Program-made: the position numbers and the translations under genes
Notes under the pieces: model-generated
What the model was told of the DNA's origin: nothing
What the model saw: the letters and a program-made list of their open reading frames with translations, nothing else
The model's database searches: none
Source: Winogradskyella schleiferi
Lineage (GTDB): Bacteria > Bacteroidota > Bacteroidia > Flavobacteriales > Flavobacteriaceae
NCBI RefSeq assembly: GCF_013394655.1
Contig: NZ_CP053351.1
Coordinates: forward strand, 4,256,001-4,320,000
DNA length: 64,000 nucleotides
Direction: 5' to 3'
Shown here: in pieces, positions 25,138-34,629 of the stretch
How the letters are laid out: each line of letters opens with the position of its first letter
Position numbering within the stretch: the first letter of the stretch is position 1

Positions 25138-25797
25138 ATGCAAATTCACAACCTTTCTGAAACGCCTTCAATTTTAAATACGTTTATGTCTGAATTACGC
25201 GATAAAACCGTGCAAAAAGACAGTATGCGTTTTAGAAGAAACATTGAGCGGATCGGAGAAATTATTGGTTACGAACTCAGTAAATCCCTTCAGTTTGAAA
25301 CGCACCCTATTAAAACACCTTTAGGCACTTCTGAAACCGTTTTACACAAAAAAGATATTGTATTGTGTTCCATTTTAAGAGCTGGTGTTCCACTTCATAA
25401 TGGTTTATTGAATTATTTTGATGCTGCGGAAAATGCTTTTATTTCAGCATACAGACAACATAAGCACAATCCCGAAAGTTTCGATATTGTGGTTGAGTAT
25501 TTAGCTTGTCCGAGTTTGGAGGGTAAAACCTTGATTTTAGCAGATCCAATGTTGGCCACAGGACAATCTATGGTAGCTACTTTCGAAGCTTTAAAACCTT
25601 TTGGTATACCCAAAGCCATACATTTAGTGAGTGTCATTGGTGCGCAACCTGGTATCGACTATATCACAAAAGCGTTTGATGCTGATGTACAACTTTGGAT
25701 TGCTGCTGTGGACGATCACTTAAATGATAAAGGCTATATTATTCCTGGGCTAGGTGATGCAGGTGATCTGGCATTCGGCAATAAATTACAGCAATAA
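25138..25797 (+). CDS. upp: uracil phosphoribosyltransferase
   Basis: 219 residues, ATG start. The PRPP loop LILADPMLATGQSM and the uracil-binding C-terminal part (GYIIPGLGDAGDLAFG) are diagnostic. The enzyme makes UMP from uracil and PRPP in pyrimidine salvage. The gene is read divergently from DUF4254 and overlaps the 3' end of the convergent DUF6427 gene by 12 bp. Confidence 0.94.
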   Translation: MQIHNLSETPSILNTFMSELRDKTVQKDSMRFRRNIERIGEIIGYELSKSLQFETHPIKTPLGTSETVLHKKDIVLCSILRAGVPLHNGLLNYFDAAENAFISAYRQHKHNPESFDIVVEYLACPSLEGKTLILADPMLATGQSMVATFEALKPFGIPKAIHLVSVIGAQPGIDYITKAFDADVQLWIAAVDDHLNDKGYIIPGLGDAGDLAFGNKLQQ

Positions 25798-26703
25798 CCC
25801 AATAATAGGTGTAAGAAGCAAAAGTGCGATAAACACTTGTTTGAACCAACGTTCTGAAATCACTTCGATATAATTCGCCATTATTATAGAAAATGGAACA
25901 AACAAAAATAAAAATTCACTACCGTTTTTTATTGGTGCAATGATTGCAACTAAAATGGCTATAATCGATGCCCAAGCCATAATAAAATAAGATGGTTTTA
26001 ACTTTTTGTTCTTGTCTGGTATGATTCTAAAATAATAGATTATCGTCCATACAAATGAGGTGAACAAAACTGTAAGTTTCAGGATGTTTTCTTTACTATT
26101 ATAGGCTGTAAAGTCTAAACTCGCATAGCGCTTAAAATTTGAAGGTCTCAAGTACACGTCGTGTACGAGAATGTTATAGGTTAAGAGTAGAATTATTACT
26201 GTTACGACACCAGCAAAAGGAATTATCACATTTTTAAAGTCATTTTGGGAATGATAAATCAAAGCCACGATGACCAAGGCAAAAAAGAGTATCGCCCAAA
26301 AATAAAATAGGGTTGCCAATGCAATCCAGAAGGCAGCATCAAACAGCTTCTTTTTAATATTTAATTTAGAATGTAAGCTTATCAATCGTCTTAATGCGAA
26401 TATCACAAACAGATTAGCCAACAATAAATCTAAATGTGTCATCGCCTCTGGAAACATGCCAAAAAGCAAACCAAAGGTCAATATCGCATAACTGTTTCTT
26501 TGGGTCAGATTATTTTTCCCCACAATGAAGTCCAAAAGAAAAACCAAGAACAAAGTGATTCCCCATTTAAAAATCGTGGCTAACGCAGTATTTAGATCTG
26601 AAAACAGCAAGTTATAATTAGTAACTACAAAAAGGAGTGACACATAAACTGCAACGATTATGAAGTTTATGGGCTTAGATTTACTAAAAATGCTTGTAAT
26701 CAT
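25786..26703 (-). CDS. DUF6427 family membrane protein
   Basis: 305 residues from the ATG at 26703 (MITSIFSKSKPINFIIVAVY); an upstream TTG at 26727 is less likely. About 8-9 hydrophobic segments span the whole chain. The family is found next to upp, DUF6341 and purD in flavobacteria and has no assigned function. The last codons overlap the end of upp on the opposite strand by 12 bp, so the two transcripts must overlap at their 3' ends. Confidence 0.8.
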   Translation of the reverse strand: MITSIFSKSKPINFIIVAVYVSLLFVVTNYNLLFSDLNTALATIFKWGITLFLVFLLDFIVGKNNLTQRNSYAILTFGLLFGMFPEAMTHLDLLLANLFVIFALRRLISLHSKLNIKKKLFDAAFWIALATLFYFWAILFFALVIVALIYHSQNDFKNVIIPFAGVVTVIILLLTYNILVHDVYLRPSNFKRYASLDFTAYNSKENILKLTVLFTSFVWTIIYYFRIIPDKNKKLKPSYFIMAWASIIAILVAIIAPIKNGSEFLFLFVPFSIIMANYIEVISERWFKQVFIALLLLTPIIGLLL

Positions 26704-26781
26704 ATAGAGACTCTTATAAATATGCAATTATAATATTTCGCTTCTTTTTAAGCTAAATATCAATTAAACTGTAAAATATTT

Positions 26782-26925
26782 AGCCATGAATACACGAATA
26801 AAACACAATGCCATAGAAAAAATATAATTATCACGAATAAAAAAATCTGCGATTTTTTTGAAAAATTAGTGTTAATCCAATTTGGTTTACTTCAAAACTT
26901 TGAAAATATTCGTGTATTCGTGGCT
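26782..26925. repeat. MITE-like inverted repeat
   Basis: Ends AGCCATGAATACACGAAT (26782-26799) and ATTCGTGTATTCGTGGCT (26908-26925) are reverse complements at 17 of 18 positions. The 144-bp unit has no coding potential and an internal AAAAAATC.GATTTTTT fold. Terminal repeats of the type AGCCACGAAT are seen in many Bacteroidota intergenic regions. Confidence 0.65.
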
Positions 26926-27118
26926 TTTTTATATAGTGATTGACCGCAAAAAAACCAATTCAACTTACTATTATTTTATTTCATGCTCAATCAAAATTAT
27001 AAATATTGCTGTGCTTACATGTATTTTTAAAATATTCAATTTATCGGGACTACCAATAAGCTTAATTCAGTATATAAAATTCTAACCGCACTTTTATACC
27101 AGTATCAATCAGATTTTG

Positions 27119-27126
27119 TACTTTTG
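27119..27126 (+). promoter_or_regulatory. TAnnTTTG -7 box of the DUF6341 gene
   Basis: TACTTTTG, 49 nt before the ATG at 27176. Good match to the -7 consensus; no clear -33 box. Confidence 0.5.
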
Positions 27127-27175
27127 TTGCTTGAATCCCAATTCAAAATTAGAATTGATGTAAATTTATAAAGTT

Positions 27176-27403
27176 ATGAAGGATTTCTTTTACGGAATAC
27201 AAGATTTATTTGTAGATGTATTATTTGCTCCATTTGATGCCCTTAGAGCATTGGAATTAGAAAGCTGGTTTTCTGCTAATATTTTCTCATGGATATTTAT
27301 GATTATAGGCTTTGTAGCATTTGTATATTGGATGCTAGAGCTTAAAAAATACAATGACAATGGAGAAGAAGACAAGTCCATTTCTTCGCATTCCTTTCTA
27401 TAA
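27176..27403 (+). CDS. DUF6341 family small membrane protein
   Basis: 75 residues. The sequence MKDFFYGIQDLFVDVLFAPF, then DALRALELESWFSANIFSW and one membrane helix (about 38-60) is characteristic of this short family encoded beside purD in flavobacteria. The C-terminal tail is charged. Function unknown. Its stop lies only 15 bp from that of the convergent purD gene. Confidence 0.85.
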   Translation: MKDFFYGIQDLFVDVLFAPFDALRALELESWFSANIFSWIFMIIGFVAFVYWMLELKKYNDNGEEDKSISSHSFL

Positions 27404-27418
27404 CTTTATTTCTTTGGT

Positions 27419-28690
27419 TTACAAATCAAAACCAATATCCTTACGATAATTCATCTTATCAAAATGTAGATTTTCTATACTTTGATAAGATTTTTTTATG
27501 GCTTCATGGTATGTGTTTCCATAAGATGTTATTGCCATAACTCGTCCTCCTGAAGTAAGTACTTTGCCATTTTCAGATTTTGCACCAGCATGAAACACAA
27601 TAGAATCGGTAATTTTCTCAATTCCGGTAATTTCCTTTCCTTTTTCATATGCTTCAGGATAACCGCCAGATACTAGCATTACGGTTGTTGCCGCACGTTC
27701 ATCGATTTCAATATTGACTTCAGATAAAGTTTGGTTCGCCATAGCTTTAAAAATGTCAACCATATCTGTTTTTAATCTAGGTAAAACGACTTCGGTTTCT
27801 GGATCTCCCATTCTCACGTTGTATTCAATCACTTTTGGGTCGTCTCCTACTTTGATCAAACCAATAAAAATAAAACCGACATAAGGTAAATGGTCTTTCT
27901 TTAAACCTTCAACCGTAGGTTTAACCACTTGGCTTTCAATTTTGTCTAAAAATTCCTTTGTTGCAAAAGGAACTGGTGAAACCGCTCCCATGCCTCCTGT
28001 ATTTAAACCTGTATCACCTTCTCCAATACGTTTGTAATCTTTGGCTGTTGGTAGGATTTTATAATCTTTTCCATCTGTTAATACAAAACAACTGAGTTCA
28101 ATGCCATCTAAAAATTCTTCAATAACCACTTTGGTACTTGCTTGGCCGAATTTTGCATCAACGAGCATACTTTTTAATTCGTCTTTCGCTTCTTGTAAAT
28201 CATTAAGAATTAAAACGCCCTTTCCTGCAGCTAGTCCATCAGCTTTTAATACGTAAGGTGGGTTTAGGGTTTCTAAAAACCGGTAACCGTTTTCAACATT
28301 GTCCTTTGTGAAGCTTTCGTAAGCTGCTGTTGGAATATTATGGCGCAACATAAACTCTTTAGCAAACTCCTTGCTGCCTTCTAATTCCGCTGCCGCTTTT
28401 TGTGGTCCAATCACTGAAACATCTTTCAAAGCTTCATCTTGTAAAAAGAAATCGTGTATACCCTGTACCAATGGATCTTCTGGACCGACGACTACCAAAT
28501 CTATATTATGTTCTAAAACAGCCGATTTAATCGCTTCAAAATTGGTAACACCAATATTTAAGTTGGTAGCAATGGCTTCCGTTCCTGAGTTTCCTGGTGC
28601 CACAAAAAGTGACTTACAACGGTCGCTTTGTGCTAATTTCCATGCAAATGTGTGTTCTCTTCCGCCAGAACCAAGTACTAAAATATTCAT
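27419..28690 (-). CDS. purD: phosphoribosylamine--glycine ligase
   Basis: 423 residues with the opening NILVLGSGGREHTFAWKLAQ and the ATP-grasp core (KEFMLRHNIPTA, VLKADGLAAGKGV, EYNVRMGDPETEVVLPRL). It ligates phosphoribosylamine and glycine to GAR, the second step of purine synthesis. Full length for the family. No other pur gene is adjacent. The gene is read away from the polysaccharide locus and marks its left boundary. Confidence 0.96.
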   Translation of the reverse strand: MNILVLGSGGREHTFAWKLAQSDRCKSLFVAPGNSGTEAIATNLNIGVTNFEAIKSAVLEHNIDLVVVGPEDPLVQGIHDFFLQDEALKDVSVIGPQKAAAELEGSKEFAKEFMLRHNIPTAAYESFTKDNVENGYRFLETLNPPYVLKADGLAAGKGVLILNDLQEAKDELKSMLVDAKFGQASTKVVIEEFLDGIELSCFVLTDGKDYKILPTAKDYKRIGEGDTGLNTGGMGAVSPVPFATKEFLDKIESQVVKPTVEGLKKDHLPYVGFIFIGLIKVGDDPKVIEYNVRMGDPETEVVLPRLKTDMVDIFKAMANQTLSEVNIEIDERAATTVMLVSGGYPEAYEKGKEITGIEKITDSIVFHAGAKSENGKVLTSGGRVMAITSYGNTYHEAIKKSYQSIENLHFDKMNYRKDIGFDL

Positions 28691-28805
28691 GTTTAAAAAT
28701 TATTTAAGAACGCATCTTACCTTTTTATTTTCCCTGCAAATAATACATTTCGCACCCTAATTTTAGGTCTAAAAAAATTCTCAATATGAGTTCTGACAAA
28801 AATAA

Positions 28806-30173
28806 TTGGTTTTAAGCTTAAAAAACAATTATTTTACGGAAACCTTAAAGGCAAAAAACAATTTGCGATTATTCGATTTTTCTTTAAAAATAAACGGCTT
28901 TGATATTGATAAAGCTAAATCTGCTTTGGCTAAAATTCAAGCTAAAAATGATTTAGATTTTGAAGTTGATGTTGAAAATCGGAAAAAAGCCATTATTTCC
29001 TATCATTTAGAACATAATTCGTTTTATAAAGCCTTTGGAAAATCTATCATCATCAATGATTGGGATTCGGTACCTGTAATGTCTAAGCGTCATTTACAAC
29101 AATCTTTAGAGCAGCGCTTGAGTGATGGATTTACGCCTAAAAATGTCTATGTGAACAAAACTTCTGGCAGTTCTGGTGATCCTTTTATATTTGCAAAGGA
29201 CAAATGGTGCCATGCATTGACTTGGGCAGAAATTATGAATCGTTTTGGCTGGTATGGCATTGATTTTAACTCTTCAAAACAAGCTCGTTTTTACGGAATT
29301 CCATTGGACAAAAAAGCTTACTATAAGGAACGCTTGAAGGATTATTTTAGTAACCGGTTCCGGTTTTCCGTATTCGATTTAAGTGATGCTGCATTTAAAG
29401 AAACCTTAGTTAAATTTAAATCTACGAAATTCGACTATATTAATGGTTATACCAGCTCCATTGTCCAGTTTGCGAAATACCTGAATCGTAAAAGCATCAT
29501 TCTGAATTCAGTTTGCCCTACTTTGAAAGCTTGTATTGTTACTTCTGAAATGTTATTTGATGATGATAAGCAATTGCTGGAAACACAATTTGGAATTCCT
29601 GTTATAAACGAATATGGTGCTTCGGAATTAGATTTAATTGCGTTTCAGAATCCAATGGATGACTGGCAAGTGAATAGCGAAACATTGTTTGTTGAAGTTT
29701 TGGATGAAGATGGTGCTGTTTTGCCGTATGGTAAAGAAGGAAGAATTGTAATTACATCGCTTGACAACAAAGCACATCCTTTCATAAGATACGATATTGG
29801 TGATATTGGCATTTTATCTAAAGATAGTACGATTAAAAAACCGATCCTAAAAAAATTGATTGGTAGAACCAATGATATTGTCGTTTTGCCAAGTGGAAAA
29901 AAAGCAGCTGGACTCACGTTCTATTATATCACAAAAAGTGTAATTGAAAACGATGGCAATGTTTCAGAATTTATAGTTGAGCAGTTTCATATAGACACAT
30001 TTAAAATTAGTTATGTCAGTAAAACAGAACTTTCTGAAGCTGAAACAACAACGATTAAAAATGAAGTGATTCATTATCTCGAACCTCGCATTACCATTGA
30101 TTTTGAGCGTGTGGAAAAACTTGAACGTTCAAAATCCGGAAAATTAAAGCAATTCACATCACATTTAAAATAA
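28806..30173 (+). CDS. adenylate-forming enzyme, PaaK/CapK-like
   Basis: 455 residues counted from a TTG at 28806; a second TTG at 28863 (before RLFDFSLKINGF) may be the true start because homologues begin near there, and no early ATG exists. The P-loop-like KTSGSSGDPFIFAKD (near 112), INEYGASELD (near 267) and the C-terminal part with RSKSGKLKQF are those of phenylacetate-CoA ligase-like ANL enzymes. In capsule and O-antigen loci such CapK-type proteins are thought to activate an acyl group to decorate a sugar. It is followed after 7 bp by a glycosyltransferase gene on the same strand. Confidence 0.85.
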   Translation: MVLSLKNNYFTETLKAKNNLRLFDFSLKINGFDIDKAKSALAKIQAKNDLDFEVDVENRKKAIISYHLEHNSFYKAFGKSIIINDWDSVPVMSKRHLQQSLEQRLSDGFTPKNVYVNKTSGSSGDPFIFAKDKWCHALTWAEIMNRFGWYGIDFNSSKQARFYGIPLDKKAYYKERLKDYFSNRFRFSVFDLSDAAFKETLVKFKSTKFDYINGYTSSIVQFAKYLNRKSIILNSVCPTLKACIVTSEMLFDDDKQLLETQFGIPVINEYGASELDLIAFQNPMDDWQVNSETLFVEVLDEDGAVLPYGKEGRIVITSLDNKAHPFIRYDIGDIGILSKDSTIKKPILKKLIGRTNDIVVLPSGKKAAGLTFYYITKSVIENDGNVSEFIVEQFHIDTFKISYVSKTELSEAETTTIKNEVIHYLEPRITIDFERVEKLERSKSGKLKQFTSHLK

Positions 30174-30180
30174 AGCACTG

Positions 30181-31341
30181 GTGAAAAAACTGATGATTAT
30201 AACGAGTTATTTTCCGCCAGAAATTGGTGCGGCTTCAAATCGTATTTATCATTTGGCGCAAGGCTTAAAAAATGATTATGAGGTTACTGTTGTCACACCA
30301 CTTCCTAATTACCCAACTGGAAAAATTTTTAAGGACTATAAAGGGAAATTCAGCTCTATAACAGAAGAAAATGGTATAAGTATAAATCGATTATGGATTT
30401 ATGCTTCAGTCTCTAAGAATAAGTTTCTGCGTTTAATCGCGATGCTATCCTATAGCTTTAGTTTGATTTGGTTTTTTCTGTGGCATAAAATTCCAGATAA
30501 AGTAATTGTGCAATCGCCTCCGCTTTTAGTATCGTTTACTTGTATGTTCTTTTTAAGGTCTAAAAGAAGAAAGTTGATATTAAATGTGAGCGATTTATGG
30601 CCTAGTGCAGGATTGGAACTAGGTGCTTTAAAAGAAGGCTTTTCTTATAAGGTTTTAAAGAAGCTCGAAGCCTTCAACTATAAAAAAGCAAATCTTATTT
30701 TAGGTCAGAGTAATGAAATCTTAACTCATATTAAAACGATTACAACGAAACCAGAATTGTTTCTGTACAGAAACTTTCCTGAAATTGAAATGCCTAAACT
30801 TCAAGCAACCAACATAACCAATGGCAAAATAAAAATGGTATATGCTGGTCTTTTAGGAGTAGCTCAAGGTATTTACAAACTTTGTAATGAAATTGATTAT
30901 GAGTTTATTGAGTTCCATATATATGGTTCTGGCGCTGAAGAAGAAGCGATAAAAACTTTAATTGAATCAAATCATAACCTACCACTTTATTTTCATGGTA
31001 GAGTGAATAGGGATGAATTGCACAAAGTACTCTTGAATTATGACCTTACCATTATTCCATTGCTTAATAGAATCTATGGTTCTGTACCTTCTAAAATATT
31101 TGAATATGCGAAATTAGGTTTGCCAATGCTGTACTTTGGTGGCGGCGAAGGCGAAATGGTTATTGAGCAAAATAAGTTAGGATGGGTGGCAAAAGAAAGT
31201 AATTATAACGATTTGAATTCAGTTTTAAGAACCATTAAACCTGAGGATTTGAATCTGGATTTAAAAACAGCTATTCAAAGTACTGCAAGGCTTCAATTTG
31301 ATTTCAATAAACAATTGGACGCACTAAAGAAGCTACTTTAA
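30181..31341 (+). CDS. glycosyltransferase family 4 (WbuB-like)
   Basis: 386 residues, GTG start. N-terminal GT-B domain with YFPPEIGAASNRIYHLAQGL and the C-terminal donor-binding part around FHGRVNRDELHKVLLNYDL and PSKIFEYAKLGLPMLYFGG. It should transfer a sugar onto a lipid-linked glycan on the cytoplasmic side. It forms a two-gene plus-strand unit with the adenylate-forming enzyme. Its TAA stop overlaps the stop codon of the convergent WcaJ-type gene (TTAA shared). Confidence 0.88.
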   Translation: MKKLMIITSYFPPEIGAASNRIYHLAQGLKNDYEVTVVTPLPNYPTGKIFKDYKGKFSSITEENGISINRLWIYASVSKNKFLRLIAMLSYSFSLIWFFLWHKIPDKVIVQSPPLLVSFTCMFFLRSKRRKLILNVSDLWPSAGLELGALKEGFSYKVLKKLEAFNYKKANLILGQSNEILTHIKTITTKPELFLYRNFPEIEMPKLQATNITNGKIKMVYAGLLGVAQGIYKLCNEIDYEFIEFHIYGSGAEEEAIKTLIESNHNLPLYFHGRVNRDELHKVLLNYDLTIIPLLNRIYGSVPSKIFEYAKLGLPMLYFGGGEGEMVIEQNKLGWVAKESNYNDLNSVLRTIKPEDLNLDLKTAIQSTARLQFDFNKQLDALKKLL

Positions 31342-32693
31342 TAGGCTTTATCATCGCCTTTTACCGCGTTAATAAAGGTTTGTATAATAATCTTAATATC
31401 TAGGAGTAACGACCAGTTTTCGATATAGAAAATATCGTATTTCACTCTACCAATAATATCCTTATCTGTTTCGACTTCACCTCTGAATCCACTAGTTTGT
31501 GCCAAACCTGTAATACCTGGTTTTACAAAATGCCTTACCATAAATTTATCAATCTTTTTAGCATACATGGTTGTGTGACTTACCATATGTGGTCTGGGGC
31601 CAACAACAGACATATCTCCAAAAAGCACATTGAAAAATTGGGGCAATTCGTCAATACTCGTTTTTCTTATAAATTTTCCAACTTTAGTAACACGTTGATC
31701 GCCTCTTGTGGCTTGATATAAATGTGCATCTTTATTAGGCATCATAGACCTAAATTTATAACAATCGAACTCTTTATAATTAAATCCATTTCTAGACTGT
31801 TTAAAAAACACCGTGCCTTTAGATTCCAACTTAATTAAGATAGCAATGATTGGTGTTAGCCAAGATAAAACAAAGACTATCACAATGCTCGAAAACAAAA
31901 TATCAAAACCACGTTTAATGAAAGTATTTACATTATCTTCTAAAGGAATATTTCTTAAGGTGAGTACTGGAATATAGTCGTAATACTCGTAACGCAATTT
32001 TTTAGCATAAATCTCCTTACTGTCTGGAATAAACTTTAGGATTTTAAGATTGTTATCAGCAAAATCTACGATGTCTGCAATTTGATTATTGGTCAGTTCA
32101 GAGATTGAACAATACATCTCGTCTATGCCTTCATCAAGTACATATCTGAAACACTCCTCTAAAGAATCTTCTTTATTTTTGAAGTTGAAGGTTTTCTTAT
32201 GAGAATAACCATACTCTGGATTACTGTTAAAAAAGTGGTCTAAAGCAATCGTTTTTTTATTTAATCCCAAGATCACTGTTGATCTAAAGTTTCCTCCAAA
32301 AGAGGTTCGATATTTCTGCAATAAATAATATATGGTAAATTTAAAAATAGTAATAAACAGAAAACACAGCAAGGCATATTTTACAATGGGTCTTGGGTAA
32401 ATATCAAGTTCGTGATATAAACCTGAAAAAGCGAAAGTTAACAATAGAAATAAAATAAACTGCTTAACTATAAGGGATAAAATGTTAATTGGTCTTGTGT
32501 ATCTATAGACCTCATAAAACTGGGAGTACACTGATAGTAATATCCAACTTACAGATATTACAGCCGAAAAAACGATGGGATCTCTTCCTTTGAGTAGATA
32601 AAATATCGCAATTCCATTAATGATGGTTAAATCAATAATGTAAGAGATAGGGCGTAAATATCCTGAATATCTTCCGTGCTTAAATAAACTCAA
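31338..32693 (-). CDS. initiating sugar transferase (WcaJ-like polyprenyl glycosylphosphotransferase)
   Basis: 451 residues. Four to five hydrophobic segments (about 12-130), a CoA-binding-like middle domain, then from about residue 255 the bacterial sugar transferase domain: KRGFDILFSSIVIVF, FKQSRNGFNYKEFDCYKFRS, RKTSIDELPQFFNVLFGDMS, VVGPRP and KPGITGLAQTSGFRGE. It attaches the first sugar-1-phosphate to undecaprenyl phosphate and starts the repeat unit of the surface polysaccharide. The start is TTG at 32693. A -7 box (TACTTTTG on minus, 32713-32720) lies 20 nt upstream. Confidence 0.92.
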   Translation of the reverse strand: MSLFKHGRYSGYLRPISYIIDLTIINGIAIFYLLKGRDPIVFSAVISVSWILLSVYSQFYEVYRYTRPINILSLIVKQFILFLLLTFAFSGLYHELDIYPRPIVKYALLCFLFITIFKFTIYYLLQKYRTSFGGNFRSTVILGLNKKTIALDHFFNSNPEYGYSHKKTFNFKNKEDSLEECFRYVLDEGIDEMYCSISELTNNQIADIVDFADNNLKILKFIPDSKEIYAKKLRYEYYDYIPVLTLRNIPLEDNVNTFIKRGFDILFSSIVIVFVLSWLTPIIAILIKLESKGTVFFKQSRNGFNYKEFDCYKFRSMMPNKDAHLYQATRGDQRVTKVGKFIRKTSIDELPQFFNVLFGDMSVVGPRPHMVSHTTMYAKKIDKFMVRHFVKPGITGLAQTSGFRGEVETDKDIIGRVKYDIFYIENWSLLLDIKIIIQTFINAVKGDDKAY

Positions 32694-32712
32694 ATCGCTT
32701 AAAAATAGTTGA

Positions 32713-32720
32713 CAAAAGTA
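32713..32720 (-). promoter_or_regulatory. TAnnTTTG -7 box of the sugar transferase gene
   Basis: TACTTTTG on the minus strand, 20 nt before the TTG start at 32693. The surrounding 172-bp gap (32694-32865) holds no gene. Confidence 0.5.
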
Positions 32721-32865
32721 GTTTTTTTCCTGAGCTAATTGGTTTTATTAATAAAAGTTTTTTTAGCATTCTAATGTTAGAATAAAAACCTAAGATACAA
32801 TATTATTTAAAGTAACGGAAGCGTAAGAAATCAAAAGTAAAAAAATAGCCAAAGGCTTGCAGAGT

Positions 32866-34071
32866 TTACAGTTTATTAAGTTGTTCTAACATATTTGAAA
32901 GAATTTTTTCTTTTGAAAAATTTTCGATTACAAAGTTTCGGGTTTTTTCTCCTCGATTGCGCATTTTTTCTTTATCCGATGTCAAAAGCCTTAGTCCGTT
33001 AACTATTTCAACGGTATATTCGGAATAGTACATTCCAGCACTAGAGGCCTCAAAAATAGATTTGACTTCAGATTCAGGATTACCAATGATTATTGAAGGT
33101 TTTGCGCTTGCCATCATCCCAAGAACCTTGGAAGGCATCACAGTATCTATGACCTCTGGTTTTTGAAATAAAATATGAACATCTGCACTACATAACAAAT
33201 CAGATAAATCTTCAAAAGGTACTGGTGGATAGTAATTTACATTCTCAAATATCTTGATTTCATTACAAATCCACTCTTTTTTCGCACCATCACCAACCAC
33301 TACAACATCATATTTACTTTTATCAATATCCTGACAGAATTGAATAAAAGCTTCCCAATCTTGTTTATCACCAATATTTCCAGAATACAGAATTTTAATT
33401 TTATCGGTTGATAAATAAGGATGTATTTTCGAATTATTAGGATTTATCTTTTCATTATCTATCCAGTTTGGTAAAAAGAATTGTTCGGCATTTGTTTTTT
33501 CAGACAGTCTATTAAGCATACTATAACTTATTGTACTGACGAGATCTGCTTTGGATAGCAACCACTTTTCCAGTTTAAAAAGTAAAGAGAAAACAAAATT
33601 TTTGTTTTTACCAACACCTGTTTGCAGAGCCGCATCAAACTCAAAATCTTGAATATGAGTCCATAGTTTTGTTTTAAACCGTTTCTTTTGAATATACCCT
33701 AAAAATACTGAGGTAGTAAAAGGCACTACCGAAATTACCAAATCACATTCTTTTACTTTATAGAGATTAAAAAATGATCCGAATGTAAAATCTAAAAGAT
33801 GGATAATTCGTTTTAGAAAAGAAGGGTTTTTAGGCACATATTGTTTGTACCTTAAGACTGTTGTTCCATTTAACTCTTCTTTTAAAAACCTGTTTTTTCG
33901 TTTGTATTCTTCAGCTATTTCCCATTTAGGGTAATAGGGAAACGCAGTAACTACTGTAACATTATAACCCGCTTCCCTTAAGAAATCTACCCATTGTGTA
34001 GAATACAAACCTATTGCTGAGTCTTCGGGAGCGTAGTTTAGGCTGATGAATGTGATATTCTTAATGTTCAC
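32866..34071 (-). CDS. glycosyltransferase family 4 (WbuB-like)
   Basis: 401 residues, GTG start at 34071 (family-typical NIKNITFISLNYAPEDSAIG). GT-B fold with the donor site region ILYSGNIGDKQDWEAFI, VVGDGAKKEWI and MPSKVLGMMASAKPSIIIG. It is similar in type to WbuB fucosamine transferases, but the sugar is not certain. It lies 3 bp after the acetyltransferase gene, so the two are cotranscribed. Confidence 0.88.
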   Translation of the reverse strand: MNIKNITFISLNYAPEDSAIGLYSTQWVDFLREAGYNVTVVTAFPYYPKWEIAEEYKRKNRFLKEELNGTTVLRYKQYVPKNPSFLKRIIHLLDFTFGSFFNLYKVKECDLVISVVPFTTSVFLGYIQKKRFKTKLWTHIQDFEFDAALQTGVGKNKNFVFSLLFKLEKWLLSKADLVSTISYSMLNRLSEKTNAEQFFLPNWIDNEKINPNNSKIHPYLSTDKIKILYSGNIGDKQDWEAFIQFCQDIDKSKYDVVVVGDGAKKEWICNEIKIFENVNYYPPVPFEDLSDLLCSADVHILFQKPEVIDTVMPSKVLGMMASAKPSIIIGNPESEVKSIFEASSAGMYYSEYTVEIVNGLRLLTSDKEKMRNRGEKTRNFVIENFSKEKILSNMLEQLNKL

Positions 34072-34074
34072 AGG

Positions 34075-34629
34075 TTAACTTCTGTCTTTAAAGGGTTTTG
34101 CTGGATTTCCTTTACATACCTTGTTCGCTGGCAAATCTTTAAAAACATTACTACGTGCACCAACAATTGTAAAATTTCCGATAGTTACGTTGGGTGCAAT
34201 ATATACATCTGTGGCTAACCAACATTTATTTCCGATGGTTATTTTTTTAGAGTAAATATCAAAATTCATAGAGTTATAATGATGAGAGCCCGTACAAATA
34301 TAACTTCTTTGTGATATAACAGTATCTGATCCTATTTCTATGTCGCCTAGTGAATACAACACAACCTCATCTCCAACCCAACTGTAATCTCCGATTGAAA
34401 CTTTCCATGGATAAGTAATTTGGACAGATGGCCTAATAATTACATTTTTACCAATTTTTGCACCAAAAGCTCTCAGTAAAAATCGCCGCCAACCATACAT
34501 GACTTGAGGGGACCATCTAAAAACCGTTGCCTGTACAATCCACCATAGCTGTACAGTAATTTTAGATTTACCTCTAAAACCTTTGGGGTTTTTATATGAT
34601 CTTAAATTTTGTATTATATTTTTTTTCAA
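34075..34629 (-). CDS. WcaF-like O-acetyltransferase
   Basis: 184 residues. From about residue 70 onward the chain is a hexapeptide left-handed beta-helix (IGKNVIIRPSVQITYPWKVS, then IGDYSWVGDEVVL, VISQRSYICTGSHHYNS, GNPAKPFKDRS), as in WcaF colanic-acid acetyltransferases. It probably adds acetyl groups from acetyl-CoA to a sugar of the repeat unit. Start TTG overlaps the upstream gene's TGA (TTGA junction), which implies translational coupling. Confidence 0.88.
   Translation of the reverse strand: MKKNIIQNLRSYKNPKGFRGKSKITVQLWWIVQATVFRWSPQVMYGWRRFLLRAFGAKIGKNVIIRPSVQITYPWKVSIGDYSWVGDEVVLYSLGDIEIGSDTVISQRSYICTGSHHYNSMNFDIYSKKITIGNKCWLATDVYIAPNVTIGNFTIVGARSNVFKDLPANKVCKGNPAKPFKDRS

Larger units (their letters stand above)
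26704..27175. other. 472-bp intergenic region with MITE-like inverted repeat
   Basis: Very AT-rich with no supported gene. It contains an inverted repeat with 18-bp ends (26782-26925) and the -7 box of the DUF6341 gene. A short open frame at 26882-27085 overlaps the repeat and has no recognisable features. Confidence 0.6.

Noticed and set aside
26150..26175. GTACACG-T-CGTGTAC palindrome similar to the end of the REP-like element
   Set aside because: It is inside the DUF6427 coding sequence in normal reading frame and shares only 7 bases with the REP-like end; most likely chance.
26882..27085. Open frame of 67 codons
   Set aside because: It lies partly in the MITE-like repeat and is composed of I/K/Y/F-rich random-like sequence; no upstream signal.
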